Shown here piece after piece: positions 6,680 through 14,293 of a stretch of DNA of 20,460 nt; the stretch's first letter is position 1; every line of letters starts with the position of its first letter. The stretch is from AE-B3B sp964543295 (GTDB lineage: Bacteria; Aerophobota; Aerophobia; Aerophobales; AE-B3A). The stretch is from contig CAZIXA010000038.1 of NCBI GenBank assembly GCA_964543295.1, forward strand, positions 1-20,460, written 5' to 3'. Made by a program: the position numbers and the translations under genes. The notes under the pieces were generated by a model that had not been told where the DNA came from, searched no databases, and saw nothing but the letters and a program-made list of their open reading frames with translations.

Positions 6680-7981
6680 TTATATCTTCCTCTTATCAAT
6701 TAGCCTTTTCGCTTTGCCTGTAGTTCTGGGCAGAGTAGCCGACTCTACCAGCTCTACCTGAGGAGTCACCATCAGCTCCCCTTTAAGTCTGGCCTTGATC
6801 TTATTCTGTAATCTTTTCAAATCCTCGAGGGAGCCCGTGAAAAATCTTTTCTTAATCTCCAGGATTACCCTCATCTCCTCCAGGCCCCCATGTCTTTCCA
6901 GAACAATCTGGTAGTTTCTTCCCACCTCAGGTATGTTCATAAGGATTTTTTCCACCTCTGAGGGAAAGATATTTACACCTCGAAGGACAAACATATCATC
7001 TACTCTGCCTTTGATTCGGGATATGCGACGGTGGACTCGTCCACACCGGCAGGGATCAGGGTATATATACGTCAGATCACCAGTCCTGTACCTCAGGATA
7101 GGCATTGCTTCTCTATTTAGGGTGGTTAACACTAGCTCTCCCTCTTCGCTGTCCCTTCGAACCTCCAGAGTCTCTTGATCAATAACCTCCATAATGAAAT
7201 TATCCTCCCAGAGATGCATTCCGCATTTTTCCTTGCACTCAAAAGCAACTCCCGGACCATTCATTTCCGAAAGACCATAAGAATCGTAGGCATCCAGAGA
7301 GAAAATTTCCTCGATCTCATCTTTTGTGGCCTCAGAATAAGGCTCTGCTCCTAAATAAGCTGTGCGTAGGTTAAAATCACCTCTGGGGTCCATTCCCATT
7401 CTTTCCATAACTTCAGCTAGGTAAAGAGCATAGCTAGGAGTTATATGTACTATGGTGGTCTTGAAGTCATGCATCAGCTCTATTTGGCGCTCTGTGTTGC
7501 CAGTTCCACTTGGAATTACCAATAGCCCTGCTCTTTCCGCTCCGTAATGAAAAATGAGACCTCCGGTAAACAACCCATAGCTCATCATGTTTTGAAAAAC
7601 GTCTTCAGGTCCTGCTCCTGTCATCCTCATATTGCGAGTTATGAGCCGGGCAGCTTGATCGATATCTTTCTGGGTAAAGAGTACCGCTTTAGGTTTACCG
7701 GTGGTACCGGTAGAGGTATGTAACCTTACCAGACGAGATAAGGAAGAGGTTAAAAACCCATAGGGATAACCAGCACGTAGGTCTTCTCTGGTGGTAAAAG
7801 GAAGTCTCTCCAAATCTTTCAGATTTTTTATATTATCGGGTTTTACCTTGCGTGCGTCAAATGCTTCTCGATAGAAAGGTACTTTATGATAGACTCTACC
7901 TAGAACTTTCTTTAACCTTTTTAACTGAAGTTTCTCCAGGTTTTCTCTATCAAGATACTCTGGATCTATTTCTCTGGACAT
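6680..7981 (-). CDS. Phenylacetate-CoA ligase family protein (PaaK paralog 1)
   Basis: This is an AMP-forming aryl/acyl-CoA ligase of the PaaK family (433 residues from the ATG at 7981; a GTG one codon earlier is possible). It would activate an aryl or acyl carboxylate to its CoA thioester in the cytoplasm. The ATP-binding loop STGTTGKPKAV (about 89-99), DSYGLSEMNGPGVAFEC (about 232-248), RYRTGD (about 299-304), a CRCGR segment, GRVDDM, RGVNIFPSE, and the C-terminal catalytic-lysine region TTGKAKRLIDKR are all present, so it should be active. It lies 15 bp after paaK2 and 2 bp before the MerR gene. Of the three paralogs here its canonical motifs are closest to paaK3. The substrate cannot be read from sequence; phenylacetate, other arylacetates or benzoates are candidates. 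Confidence 0.85.
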   Translation of the reverse strand: MSREIDPEYLDRENLEKLQLKRLKKVLGRVYHKVPFYREAFDARKVKPDNIKNLKDLERLPFTTREDLRAGYPYGFLTSSLSRLVRLHTSTGTTGKPKAVLFTQKDIDQAARLITRNMRMTGAGPEDVFQNMMSYGLFTGGLIFHYGAERAGLLVIPSGTGNTERQIELMHDFKTTIVHITPSYALYLAEVMERMGMDPRGDFNLRTAYLGAEPYSEATKDEIEEIFSLDAYDSYGLSEMNGPGVAFECKEKCGMHLWEDNFIMEVIDQETLEVRRDSEEGELVLTTLNREAMPILRYRTGDLTYIYPDPCRCGRVHRRISRIKGRVDDMFVLRGVNIFPSEVEKILMNIPEVGRNYQIVLERHGGLEEMRVILEIKKRFFTGSLEDLKRLQNKIKARLKGELMVTPQVELVESATLPRTTGKAKRLIDKRKI

Positions 7982-7996
7982 CACTGAACTTCTCTC

Positions 7997-9298
7997 TCAG
8001 CTGGACTCTCTTTTGTCGATTACTCTCTTGCCTTTAGTTTCTCTGGCGAAGGAATCAGGTTCAACCAATTTAACCTTGACACTAATACCCAAATCCTGGT
8101 AGATCTCTCTTTCCACTTTTGATTTTAAGTCCTGAAGCTTCTTCATTTCGTCAAAGAAGATTTCTTCGGAAACCTTCACCAGGATATTGACAATGTCCTG
8201 GTCGCTTCGTCGATCAATGACTAAAGAGCTGCGAGGTTCAACTCCCCAAATTTTGGAAAAAATGTGTTCAATTTGAGAGGGAAAGAAGCTTACCCCATTG
8301 ATGGTGACCATCTCGTCAGTACGACCGGCTACTTTTTTCATCCGAATCAAAGTTCGACCGCATCCACAGGGAGAAGTATCCAGGGCAGTGATGTCTCCCG
8401 TTCGGTATCTAATGAGTGGAAATGCCTCCTTAGCTATGGTGGTAAGTACCAGCTCTCCTTCCTCTCCGAGGGGAAGAACCTCATTAGTCCGAGGGTCTAT
8501 TATTTCTGGGATGAATTGGTCCTCAAAAATGTGAAGCCCCTTCTTTTTTTCACATTCTCCTGCCACTCCTGGCCAGGCTATCTCGCTTAAGCCGTAATTA
8601 TCGGTTGCCTTTATATTGAGCTCGTCTTCTATCTGCTTCCTGGTTCTTTCGGAGAAAGACTCGCCTGTAAAAAGGCCCCTTTTAAGATGAATGTCAGCAG
8701 GACCTAATCCCTTTTCCCGGATCACCGCAGCCAGTCTAATCCCAAATCCTGGGGTAGCTATTAAGGCTGTGGTGCGGTAGTCTCGAGCAATTACTACCTG
8801 CCGGGCTGGATCGAGATTGGAGCCCGGAATGACTGACGCTCCTATTAATTCAGCACCATAATGAAAACCGAGACCTCCGCCGAATAGGCTATAATCAAAG
8901 CAGATCTGTACCACATCATTCTTGGTTACACCTCCGGCACAAAGTACCCGAGCACTCACTTCAGTCCAATGAGTCAGGTCATTCCTGGTGTAGCCCACGC
9001 CAATGGGCTCCCCGGTAGTGCCAGAAGTACATTGGAGTCTCACAACTTCTCGAAGAGGAACGGCAAACATTTCGTAAGGATAGCTCGCTCGTAAAGTAGT
9101 CTTACTGGTGAAAGGAATTCTGGCGAGTTGGTCCAGGGAGTTAATCTCCTCCGGCACCAATCCCATCTGGTCAAACAATTTTCGGTAAAAAGCAACACTT
9201 CGATAGACTCGATTAAGAGTAGCCTGAAGTCTTTCCAGCTGTAGTTGTTCCAGCTCATCCTTTGCCAGACACTCAAAATGAGAATTCCAGATCGACAT
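7997..9298 (-). CDS. Phenylacetate-CoA ligase-like protein (PaaK paralog 2, diverged)
   Basis: This is a 433-residue member of the same adenylate-forming family, but clearly diverged. The ATP loop reads TSGTTGEPIGV (91-101), with Glu in place of the usual Lys after TTG. The A5-like segment reads DNYGLSEIAWPGVAGEC, with Trp replacing Gly before the Pro. The C-terminal lysine region is one residue shorter (ARETKGKRVIDKR). RYRTGD, CGCGR, GRTDEM and NGVSFFPSQIE are kept, so an adenylating enzyme is likely. GGGAG lies 8 nt before the ATG, inside the end of livF, which links it tightly to the transporter. I infer a substrate different from that of the other two paralogs. Confidence 0.8.
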   Translation of the reverse strand: MSIWNSHFECLAKDELEQLQLERLQATLNRVYRSVAFYRKLFDQMGLVPEEINSLDQLARIPFTSKTTLRASYPYEMFAVPLREVVRLQCTSGTTGEPIGVGYTRNDLTHWTEVSARVLCAGGVTKNDVVQICFDYSLFGGGLGFHYGAELIGASVIPGSNLDPARQVVIARDYRTTALIATPGFGIRLAAVIREKGLGPADIHLKRGLFTGESFSERTRKQIEDELNIKATDNYGLSEIAWPGVAGECEKKKGLHIFEDQFIPEIIDPRTNEVLPLGEEGELVLTTIAKEAFPLIRYRTGDITALDTSPCGCGRTLIRMKKVAGRTDEMVTINGVSFFPSQIEHIFSKIWGVEPRSSLVIDRRSDQDIVNILVKVSEEIFFDEMKKLQDLKSKVEREIYQDLGISVKVKLVEPDSFARETKGKRVIDKRESS

Positions 9299-9303
9299 CT
9301 ATT

Positions 9304-10038
9304 TTACTCCCAGATCTCTTTATATTCTCTGCCTAGATAGGCTCTTTTTACTTCACGGTTGTGCAGAAGTTCTTTCGAGGTACCCTGAAGAACAACTCTG
9401 CCAGTCTCGATGACATAGGTTCTATTGGATATTTTGAATGCCGCTCCAGCATTTTGTTCTACTAAAAGGATGGTGGTACCCTGCCGGTGTAACTGGGATA
9501 TTATTTGGAAAATCTGGGCGGCCATCAAGGGAGCAAGCCCCATAGAAGGTTCGTCCAGCAAAAGAAGTTTCGGTTTTGACATGAGAGCACGGCCAATGGC
9601 CAGCATTTGCTGTTCACCCCCACTGAGAGTTCCCGCCACCTGTGATCGTCTTTCTTTTAAAACGGGAAAGCGTTCAAATATTGTGTCCAGATCATAGTTA
9701 ATCTTAGATTTTTCCTCTCTTCCATAGCGTTGATAAGCCCCCAGAGTAATATTTTCCATAACCGTTAAAGGAGCGAACAACTGCCTTCCTTCCGGTACCA
9801 GGCTAACTCCCATCCGGATTATTTCCCGGGGAGATTGGTGCGTAATGTCTGCATTAAGGAAGATAATCTGCCCGGTGATGGAGGAAACCAGCCCCACGAT
9901 AGAGTTAAGCAAGGTGCTTTTCCCGGCTCCATTTGCGCCAATTAAGGCCACTATTTCGCCTTCTTTAACGTGCAAAGAAACTCCCTTCAAAGCTTGCATG
10001 CGCCCATAATAACTTCTAAGATTTCGTATGGTTAGCAT
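9304..10038 (-). CDS. livF: Branched-chain/aromatic amino-acid ABC transporter ATPase LivF
   Basis: LivF is one of the two nucleotide-binding subunits of a HAAT-family importer, on the cytoplasmic face. From the ATG at 10036-10038 it has 244 residues; a GTG at 10056 would add six. Walker A is GANGAGKST (34-42), the signature LSGGEQQMLAIGRAL is canonical, and Walker B is LLLLDEPSMGLAP. As usual in LivF, the switch position reads LLVEQN (Gln rather than His). The start overlaps the end of livG by 23 bp, which suggests translational coupling. Transported substrates may be branched-chain or aromatic amino acids, or amides, urea or aromatic acids; the paaK genes next door favour aromatic or branched-chain acids. 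Confidence 0.9.
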   Translation of the reverse strand: MLTIRNLRSYYGRMQALKGVSLHVKEGEIVALIGANGAGKSTLLNSIVGLVSSITGQIIFLNADITHQSPREIIRMGVSLVPEGRQLFAPLTVMENITLGAYQRYGREEKSKINYDLDTIFERFPVLKERRSQVAGTLSGGEQQMLAIGRALMSKPKLLLLDEPSMGLAPLMAAQIFQIISQLHRQGTTILLVEQNAGAAFKISNRTYVIETGRVVLQGTSKELLHNREVKRAYLGREYKEIWE

Positions 10039-10807
10039 TCTCTGTTTCTCTTTCACCCAGATAGACAGCTATTACCGCGTCATTATTTTGGACTTCGCGC
10101 GGGGTTCCTTCAATGATGACCTTACCAGAGTCGAGAACAATCACCTCATCAGACACCTCCATTACTAGCCCCATGTCATGCTCTACCAGAAGAATAGTGA
10201 TTCCAATCTCTCGGATTCGGTAGATAAGCTGAGCCAGCTCATCAGCCTCAGGAACGCTGAGCCCGGCTGCTGGCTCGTCAAGTAAAAGTAGATCTGGTTC
10301 CGTGGCCAGGGCTCGGGCAAATTCTAATAGCTTCTGTTGTTGAAAGGTAAGATTAGAGGCCGCCTCATTCTTTTTAGCCTCCAGCCCAACGAAGGAGAGC
10401 ATCTCCAAAGAATAGTCATGGATTCTTTTTTCCTCGTCTCGGGTTCTTTTTAGGTTCATAATGGCAGCGAAAAGTCCTGATCTAGTTCGGCAATGGCGTC
10501 CCACCATCACATTCTCCAGAACCGACATATTTTCAAACACCTGCACATTTTGAAAAGTGCGGGAGATCCCCTTTTTCGCAATAACATAGGGTTTCAGCTC
10601 ATTAATCTTATGCTGTTTGAACCTAATTGTGCCAGAAGTTGGTGGATATATCCGGGAAATGAGATTAAAGATGGTGGTTTTACCTGCTCCATTAGGGCCA
10701 ATAATGGCTTTAATTTGGTGGGGATTTACCTCAAAATCTACCCCATCTACCGCAACTACTCCCCCAAATTTTTTCTCTAGTTTTTCAATCTGAAGAATAG
10801 GATCCAT
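10016..10807 (-). CDS. livG: Branched-chain amino-acid ABC transporter ATPase LivG
   Basis: LivG is the partner ATPase of LivF (263 residues). Walker A GPNGAGKTT (37-45), Q-loop segment SRTFQNVQVF, Walker B LLLLDEPAAGL (173-183) and the switch histidine in LLVEHDMGL are present. The signature is unusual: LTFQQQKLLEFARAL (153-167), where the fourth residue of the LSGGQ motif, normally Gly (LxYGQQ in LivG), is Gln (Q156, codon CAA). The Gly-rich contact to the LivF-bound ATP is therefore lost. It is 5 bp after livM, with AAAGG 8 nt before the ATG. The assignment is secure and the functional effect of the substitution is inferred. Confidence 0.9.
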   Translation of the reverse strand: MDPILQIEKLEKKFGGVVAVDGVDFEVNPHQIKAIIGPNGAGKTTIFNLISRIYPPTSGTIRFKQHKINELKPYVIAKKGISRTFQNVQVFENMSVLENVMVGRHCRTRSGLFAAIMNLKRTRDEEKRIHDYSLEMLSFVGLEAKKNEAASNLTFQQQKLLEFARALATEPDLLLLDEPAAGLSVPEADELAQLIYRIREIGITILLVEHDMGLVMEVSDEVIVLDSGKVIIEGTPREVQNNDAVIAVYLGERETENANHTKS

Positions 10808-10812
10808 AGTTA

Positions 10813-11748
10813 TTACCTTTCTTTCTTAATCAGACTAAGAATTCCCGCAAACAATCCCTGAGGCAAAAAAATCATTATGACGAGAAGAGTAGAACCGTAA
10901 ATAAGAATATCGTAGTCGTGAAATACTCGCAGGTATTCAGGTAGAAGGGTTAATAGTGCCGCTCCTATCATTGCTCCCCACACGTTAGCCATTCCTCCTA
11001 CCGCCACCATAGCGACGAGGACTATGGAAAAGTGGAATCCAAAGGGAGTGGGATTGAGAAAGGTAATGAAATGCGCATAGAGACTGCCAGCGAGAGAGGC
11101 ATAGACGGCACTCAACACGAAAACTTGAATCTTGTATTTGGCCGTATTCACCCCCATAATGTTGGCTGCTAGTTCACCTTCGTGGATGGATCGTAGAGCC
11201 CGTCCAACCCGGGAGTGAATTATGTTCAAGCTCCCCAATAGAACAACTATTACCAGGGTCCAGACAAAATAGTAGTAGTGAACATCGCTACGAAGCAAAA
11301 AATTTCCCAATCTAAATCTAGGAATCTGTCCAAAGCCTGAGGGACCGCCGGTAAGGAAACTAGCCTGGTTAAAGACAATAAAAACAATGTAACCGAATGC
11401 CAGGGTAGCCATGGCCAGGTAGTGGCCTTTTAGTTTGAGGGCGGGAGCCCCAATAAGAAAAGCAATCCCTCCCGTGACGAAAATAGCCGCTAGAAGTCCA
11501 AGCCAGGGTGAGACGCCAAATTTAGCGCTGAGCACCCCTGAAGTATATGCTCCTAGCCCAAAAAAGGCAGCCTGCCCTAACGAAATCTGTCCTGTATAAC
11601 CCATGAGTAAGCTAAGGCCGATGGTAATTAGACTATAAATACCCACAAAGACTAGCACATTCAGGTAATAAGAATTGCCCAGTCCTAGCGGTAAGGCCAG
11701 CATTACCGCCGCTAGAATCAGCAACGACAGCATATTCTTCTTTCCCAT
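10813..11748 (-). CDS. livM: Branched-chain amino-acid ABC transporter permease LivM
   Basis: LivM is an inner-membrane permease with about 8-10 hydrophobic segments. The family hallmark GYTGQISLGQAAFFGLGAY (about 49-67) and the cytoplasmic-loop segment RVGRALRSIHEGELAANIMGVN (about 180-201) that contacts the ATPases are visible. Of the two adjacent starts (TTG 11751, ATG 11748) I chose the ATG, because GGGG lies 5 nt before it and only 2 nt before the TTG; this gives 311 residues. It lies between livH and livG with short gaps. Confidence 0.92.
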   Translation of the reverse strand: MGKKNMLSLLILAAVMLALPLGLGNSYYLNVLVFVGIYSLITIGLSLLMGYTGQISLGQAAFFGLGAYTSGVLSAKFGVSPWLGLLAAIFVTGGIAFLIGAPALKLKGHYLAMATLAFGYIVFIVFNQASFLTGGPSGFGQIPRFRLGNFLLRSDVHYYYFVWTLVIVVLLGSLNIIHSRVGRALRSIHEGELAANIMGVNTAKYKIQVFVLSAVYASLAGSLYAHFITFLNPTPFGFHFSIVLVAMVAVGGMANVWGAMIGAALLTLLPEYLRVFHDYDILIYGSTLLVIMIFLPQGLFAGILSLIKKER

Positions 11749-11772
11749 CAATTCCCCTTTTGATTATTCCAA

Positions 11773-12666
11773 TTAGAACTTCTTGAACTCTGCTCTTTCC
11801 CTACTTCCCAGAAGTCCGCTGGGCTTGATGAATAAGACCAGAAGCAGCACCACCAGAGCGATGGCGTCTTTATACCCGGAAGATATGAAACCTGCCCCCA
11901 GGGATTCCATGATACCAATGATAAATCCGGCCGCTAGTGCCCCCACGTTACTTCCCAGTCCCCCCAATACCGCCACGCTGAACCCCTTCACTGCCAACAT
12001 GGTTCCCCGATCATAGTTCATAAGAGCAATGGGGGTGATGATAATTCCGGCTATCGCTCCTATACCTGCACTTAAGGCAAAAGACAAAAGAACCATAGTC
12101 TTTACATTGATCCCAACCAGACTAGCTGCCGTGCGATTAGCGGCACAGGCCCTCATTGCTTTTCCAGTCAAGGTAAATCCGAAAAAGAGGATGAGAAGAG
12201 CAACTGTTGCTCCCATAATTCCCAGTATCCATAAGGTCTGAGGGAGAATAGTGGCCCCCAGAACGCTTATAGGCTTTTCTCCTGAAAAAGGAGGAAGGCT
12301 GAAGGTGTGTTTACCCCAGACGAACATGGCACCACCTTTGAAAAGAATACTAGCAGCTACGGTGATAATAATAAGGGTAATGACAGAGGGATTTTTCAGA
12401 GGGTGGATAGCTGTTCTCTCGAAGGCGGCTCCTATCATGGTGACTATTAAGATGGAAAGAAAAAAACTCACTACCATCGGTAATTTGATAATTGCTGTCA
12501 GGTACACCATCATCATCCCCCCCAGCATGACAAACTCTCCCTGGGCCAGGTTGATAATACCGGTGGCGCTGTAGATTATGTTGAATCCGAGGGCGACCAT
12601 CCCGTAGATGGCACCGATGGTGATACCGGTAAATAGATACTGCAGGAGTTGATCCCCGAGGTTCAT
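11773..12666 (-). CDS. livH: Branched-chain amino-acid ABC transporter permease LivH
   Basis: LivH is the second permease of the importer (297 residues, very hydrophobic). The LivH hallmark AIYGMVALGFNIIYSATGIINLAQGEFVMLGG lies at about 18-49 and GKAMRACAANRTAASLVGIN at about 169-188 (coupling-helix loop). The C-terminal half contains GFSVAVLGGLGSNVGALAAGF, also typical. GGAG lies 9 nt before the ATG. It follows livK after an 85-bp gap that holds a terminator-like hairpin, so it is probably expressed below livK. Confidence 0.92.
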   Translation of the reverse strand: MNLGDQLLQYLFTGITIGAIYGMVALGFNIIYSATGIINLAQGEFVMLGGMMMVYLTAIIKLPMVVSFFLSILIVTMIGAAFERTAIHPLKNPSVITLIIITVAASILFKGGAMFVWGKHTFSLPPFSGEKPISVLGATILPQTLWILGIMGATVALLILFFGFTLTGKAMRACAANRTAASLVGINVKTMVLLSFALSAGIGAIAGIIITPIALMNYDRGTMLAVKGFSVAVLGGLGSNVGALAAGFIIGIMESLGAGFISSGYKDAIALVVLLLVLFIKPSGLLGSRERAEFKKF

Positions 12667-12688
12667 AGGCTTTTCTCCACTTTGATTG

Positions 12689-12727
12689 AAAAATGGCGCC
12701 AGGCCCTCTGGAATCGGACCTGGCGCC
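12689..12727 (-). terminator. Terminator-like hairpin between livK and livH
   Basis: On the minus strand GGCGCCAGG (12719-12727) pairs perfectly with CCTGGCGCC (12695-12703) across a 15-base loop that can pair partly further. A, then TTTTT (12693-12689), follows on the transcript side. The stem is GC-rich and the U-tract short, as in partial attenuating terminators. The position, directly after the binding-protein gene and before the permeases, is where many ABC operons carry a stem that raises binding-protein mRNA over the rest. Confidence 0.75.
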
Positions 12728-12751
12728 TTATGGGGTTTGGCTAGTCCAGCT

Positions 12752-13933
12752 CTATTTCAACACCACAAATTTTCCATTTTTTACGGTCAGCATTTCGAAT
12801 GCATCTTTAGTCAGTCCACTGTGATCTTCTGGCGAAAAATTAAATATTCCGCCCGTACCCACAAAATTCTTGGTATTTTCAATGTAATCCCTGATTTTTT
12901 CCCGATCCGGCCCTACTTCTCTTAAAGCCGCAATTACTAGCTGCAGTCCATCCCAGGCATGTCCTCCAAAGGTGCTGACATCCTCCTCATACTTAGCTTC
13001 ATATTCTTTTTTGTACTTAGCTAAGACTTCCTTTTGCGGATGGTCGTCGGCAAGAGTATCCACAGCGAGTAGTCTTCCACAGGGAAAGATTATTCCCTCA
13101 CCTGCTTCTCCCGCGGTCTGGGCATACTTAATATTGCCAAATCCATGGCTCTGAAAAAGGGGAATCTTCATTCCCAACTGCCGCATGTTTTTGGCTACAA
13201 TTACCTGGCCTGGTACTATAGACCAATTTACCACGGCCTGGGCTTCGCTTGCTTTGATTTTTGTCAGTTGGGCAGTCATATCGGTATCGTCGGGCCCATA
13301 AGTTTCATCAGCTACGATCTCGATCTCAAATTCGGGGGCAAGTTTCTTGAGTTGTTTTCGACCTTGATCACCAAAACCGCTAGTTGCGGTGATGATGGCG
13401 GTCTTTGATATCCCCCGTTCCCTCATGGTTTCATAGATTTTCACCGCCGCATCACTGTCCTTCTGGGGGGTCTTGAAGACCCACGGTTTAACCGGTACCA
13501 CAATGGCTTCGGCAGCCGCACAGGAAATGAGAGGAACCTTAGCCTCTTCAACTATGGGGATCACTGCCATGGTGGTACCACTTCGGGAGGGACCAACTAT
13601 TGCCAGTACTTCGTCCTTGGTAATCAGTTTTTTGGCCGCCGTCACCGTCCTGGTTGGATCACCGACCGTGTCCTCAATGATAATCTCTAAAGGATGGCCA
13701 TTGATACCCCCAGCTTTGTTTACCTCTTGCTCGATCATTCTAGCGGTGTTGCGTTCCGGGGTTCCTAACCAGGCCGCCGGACCAGTTACGGCGAATATGG
13801 CCCCCACCTTATAAGCCACCGCTGGCTTTTGGAGCATTGGTACCCAACGCCAGATTGACAGCGGTCCAACTAGCAATAGGACGATAACTATTGCTACTAC
13901 TACACCCACTACTATCTTTCCTTTCTTTCTCAC
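12752..13933 (-). CDS. livK: Liv-type periplasmic/anchored substrate-binding protein LivK
   Basis: This is a receptor-family ligand-binding protein (Peripla_BP_6 type I fold, 393 residues). Residues 1-6 are basic and about 7-28 form one hydrophobic segment, followed by the mature start near AVAYKVGAIFAVTGPAAWLG. No lipobox Cys is visible, and a clear signal-peptidase site is not obvious, so it may be secreted or stay anchored by an uncleaved N-terminal helix. The domain contains typical elements: NTARMIEQEVNKAGGINGHP, the segment AIVGPSRSGTTMAVIPIVEE, and GGHAWDGLQLVIAALRE. The start is GTG (13931-13933), with GGAGGTG 6 nt upstream. It has its own strong-looking promoter. The ligand is uncertain: branched-chain or aromatic amino acids or aromatic acids. 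Confidence 0.9.
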   Translation of the reverse strand: MRKKGKIVVGVVVAIVIVLLLVGPLSIWRWVPMLQKPAVAYKVGAIFAVTGPAAWLGTPERNTARMIEQEVNKAGGINGHPLEIIIEDTVGDPTRTVTAAKKLITKDEVLAIVGPSRSGTTMAVIPIVEEAKVPLISCAAAEAIVVPVKPWVFKTPQKDSDAAVKIYETMRERGISKTAIITATSGFGDQGRKQLKKLAPEFEIEIVADETYGPDDTDMTAQLTKIKASEAQAVVNWSIVPGQVIVAKNMRQLGMKIPLFQSHGFGNIKYAQTAGEAGEGIIFPCGRLLAVDTLADDHPQKEVLAKYKKEYEAKYEEDVSTFGGHAWDGLQLVIAALREVGPDREKIRDYIENTKNFVGTGGIFNFSPEDHSGLTKDAFEMLTVKNGKFVVLK

Positions 13934-13984
13934 TTTCCCACCTCCTCTTTATAAGTGCTATCTAGGCTCATGGTAACAATTGAC

Positions 13985-14012
13985 AATATAATTTAATAAA
14001 AAAATTTGTCAA
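13985..14012 (-). promoter_or_regulatory. sigma70-type promoter of the liv operon, inside an inverted repeat
   Basis: On the minus strand TTGACA (14007-14012) and TATATT (13985-13990) are 16 bp apart in very AT-rich sequence. The -35 is perfect and the -10 is one base off. Predicted transcription starts near 13978, about 45 nt before the livK GTG. The -35 overlaps the stop codon of the winged-helix gene. TTGACAA and TTGTCAA copies (14006-14012 and 13980-13986 on the plus strand) form a 7-bp inverted repeat that brackets the promoter, a layout compatible with an operator. A second weaker match (TTGTCA 13981-13986 to TAGATA 13959-13964, 16 bp) lies just downstream. Confidence 0.6.
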
Positions 14013-14293
14013 GAACTTCCTAAATCAAGTAGACTTTTTCTTAAATTTTCAACCTTCTCCCCCAGGGTTTTCATAAACTCTTTACCCTTTGGAGTTGCCA
14101 CTGCTCCCTGAGGTGAAGGTCTTATGAGATTGTGCTGTTCCAGAACTCTCAAAGAATATCTGACCCGGTGCTGGAGAAATCCACTAAGTTCCGAAAGTTT
14201 TATGATGCCGATTGGTCCATGGCCAATGACAAATTTTAGGATAGCGGTATGTCTTGCCAGCCGTTTGATCTCTTGTTCAAGTTTATCTAACAT
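14009..14293 (-). CDS. Small winged-helix DNA-binding protein
   Basis: This is a 94-residue protein. After an N-terminal amphipathic helix (MLDKLEQEIKRLARHTAI), residues about 15-75 form a winged helix with GIIKLSELSGFLQHRVRYSLRVLEQHNLI as the HTH and AVATPKGKEFMKTL as the wing and following helix. A charged helix ends the protein. The ATG overlaps the stop codon of the tandem-ACT gene by one base (TAATG), so the two are translationally coupled and probably act together. It lies directly upstream of the liv promoter and could regulate it, with the ACT protein as the amino-acid sensor. The fold assignment is good and the role is inferred. Confidence 0.7.
   Translation of the reverse strand: MLDKLEQEIKRLARHTAILKFVIGHGPIGIIKLSELSGFLQHRVRYSLRVLEQHNLIRPSPQGAVATPKGKEFMKTLGEKVENLRKSLLDLGSS

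Noticed and set aside
12695..12727. Inverted repeat as part of a mobile element or CRISPR-like array
   Set aside because: It is a single hairpin with a T-tract and a sensible intra-operon position; no repeats at regular spacing exist in the window.
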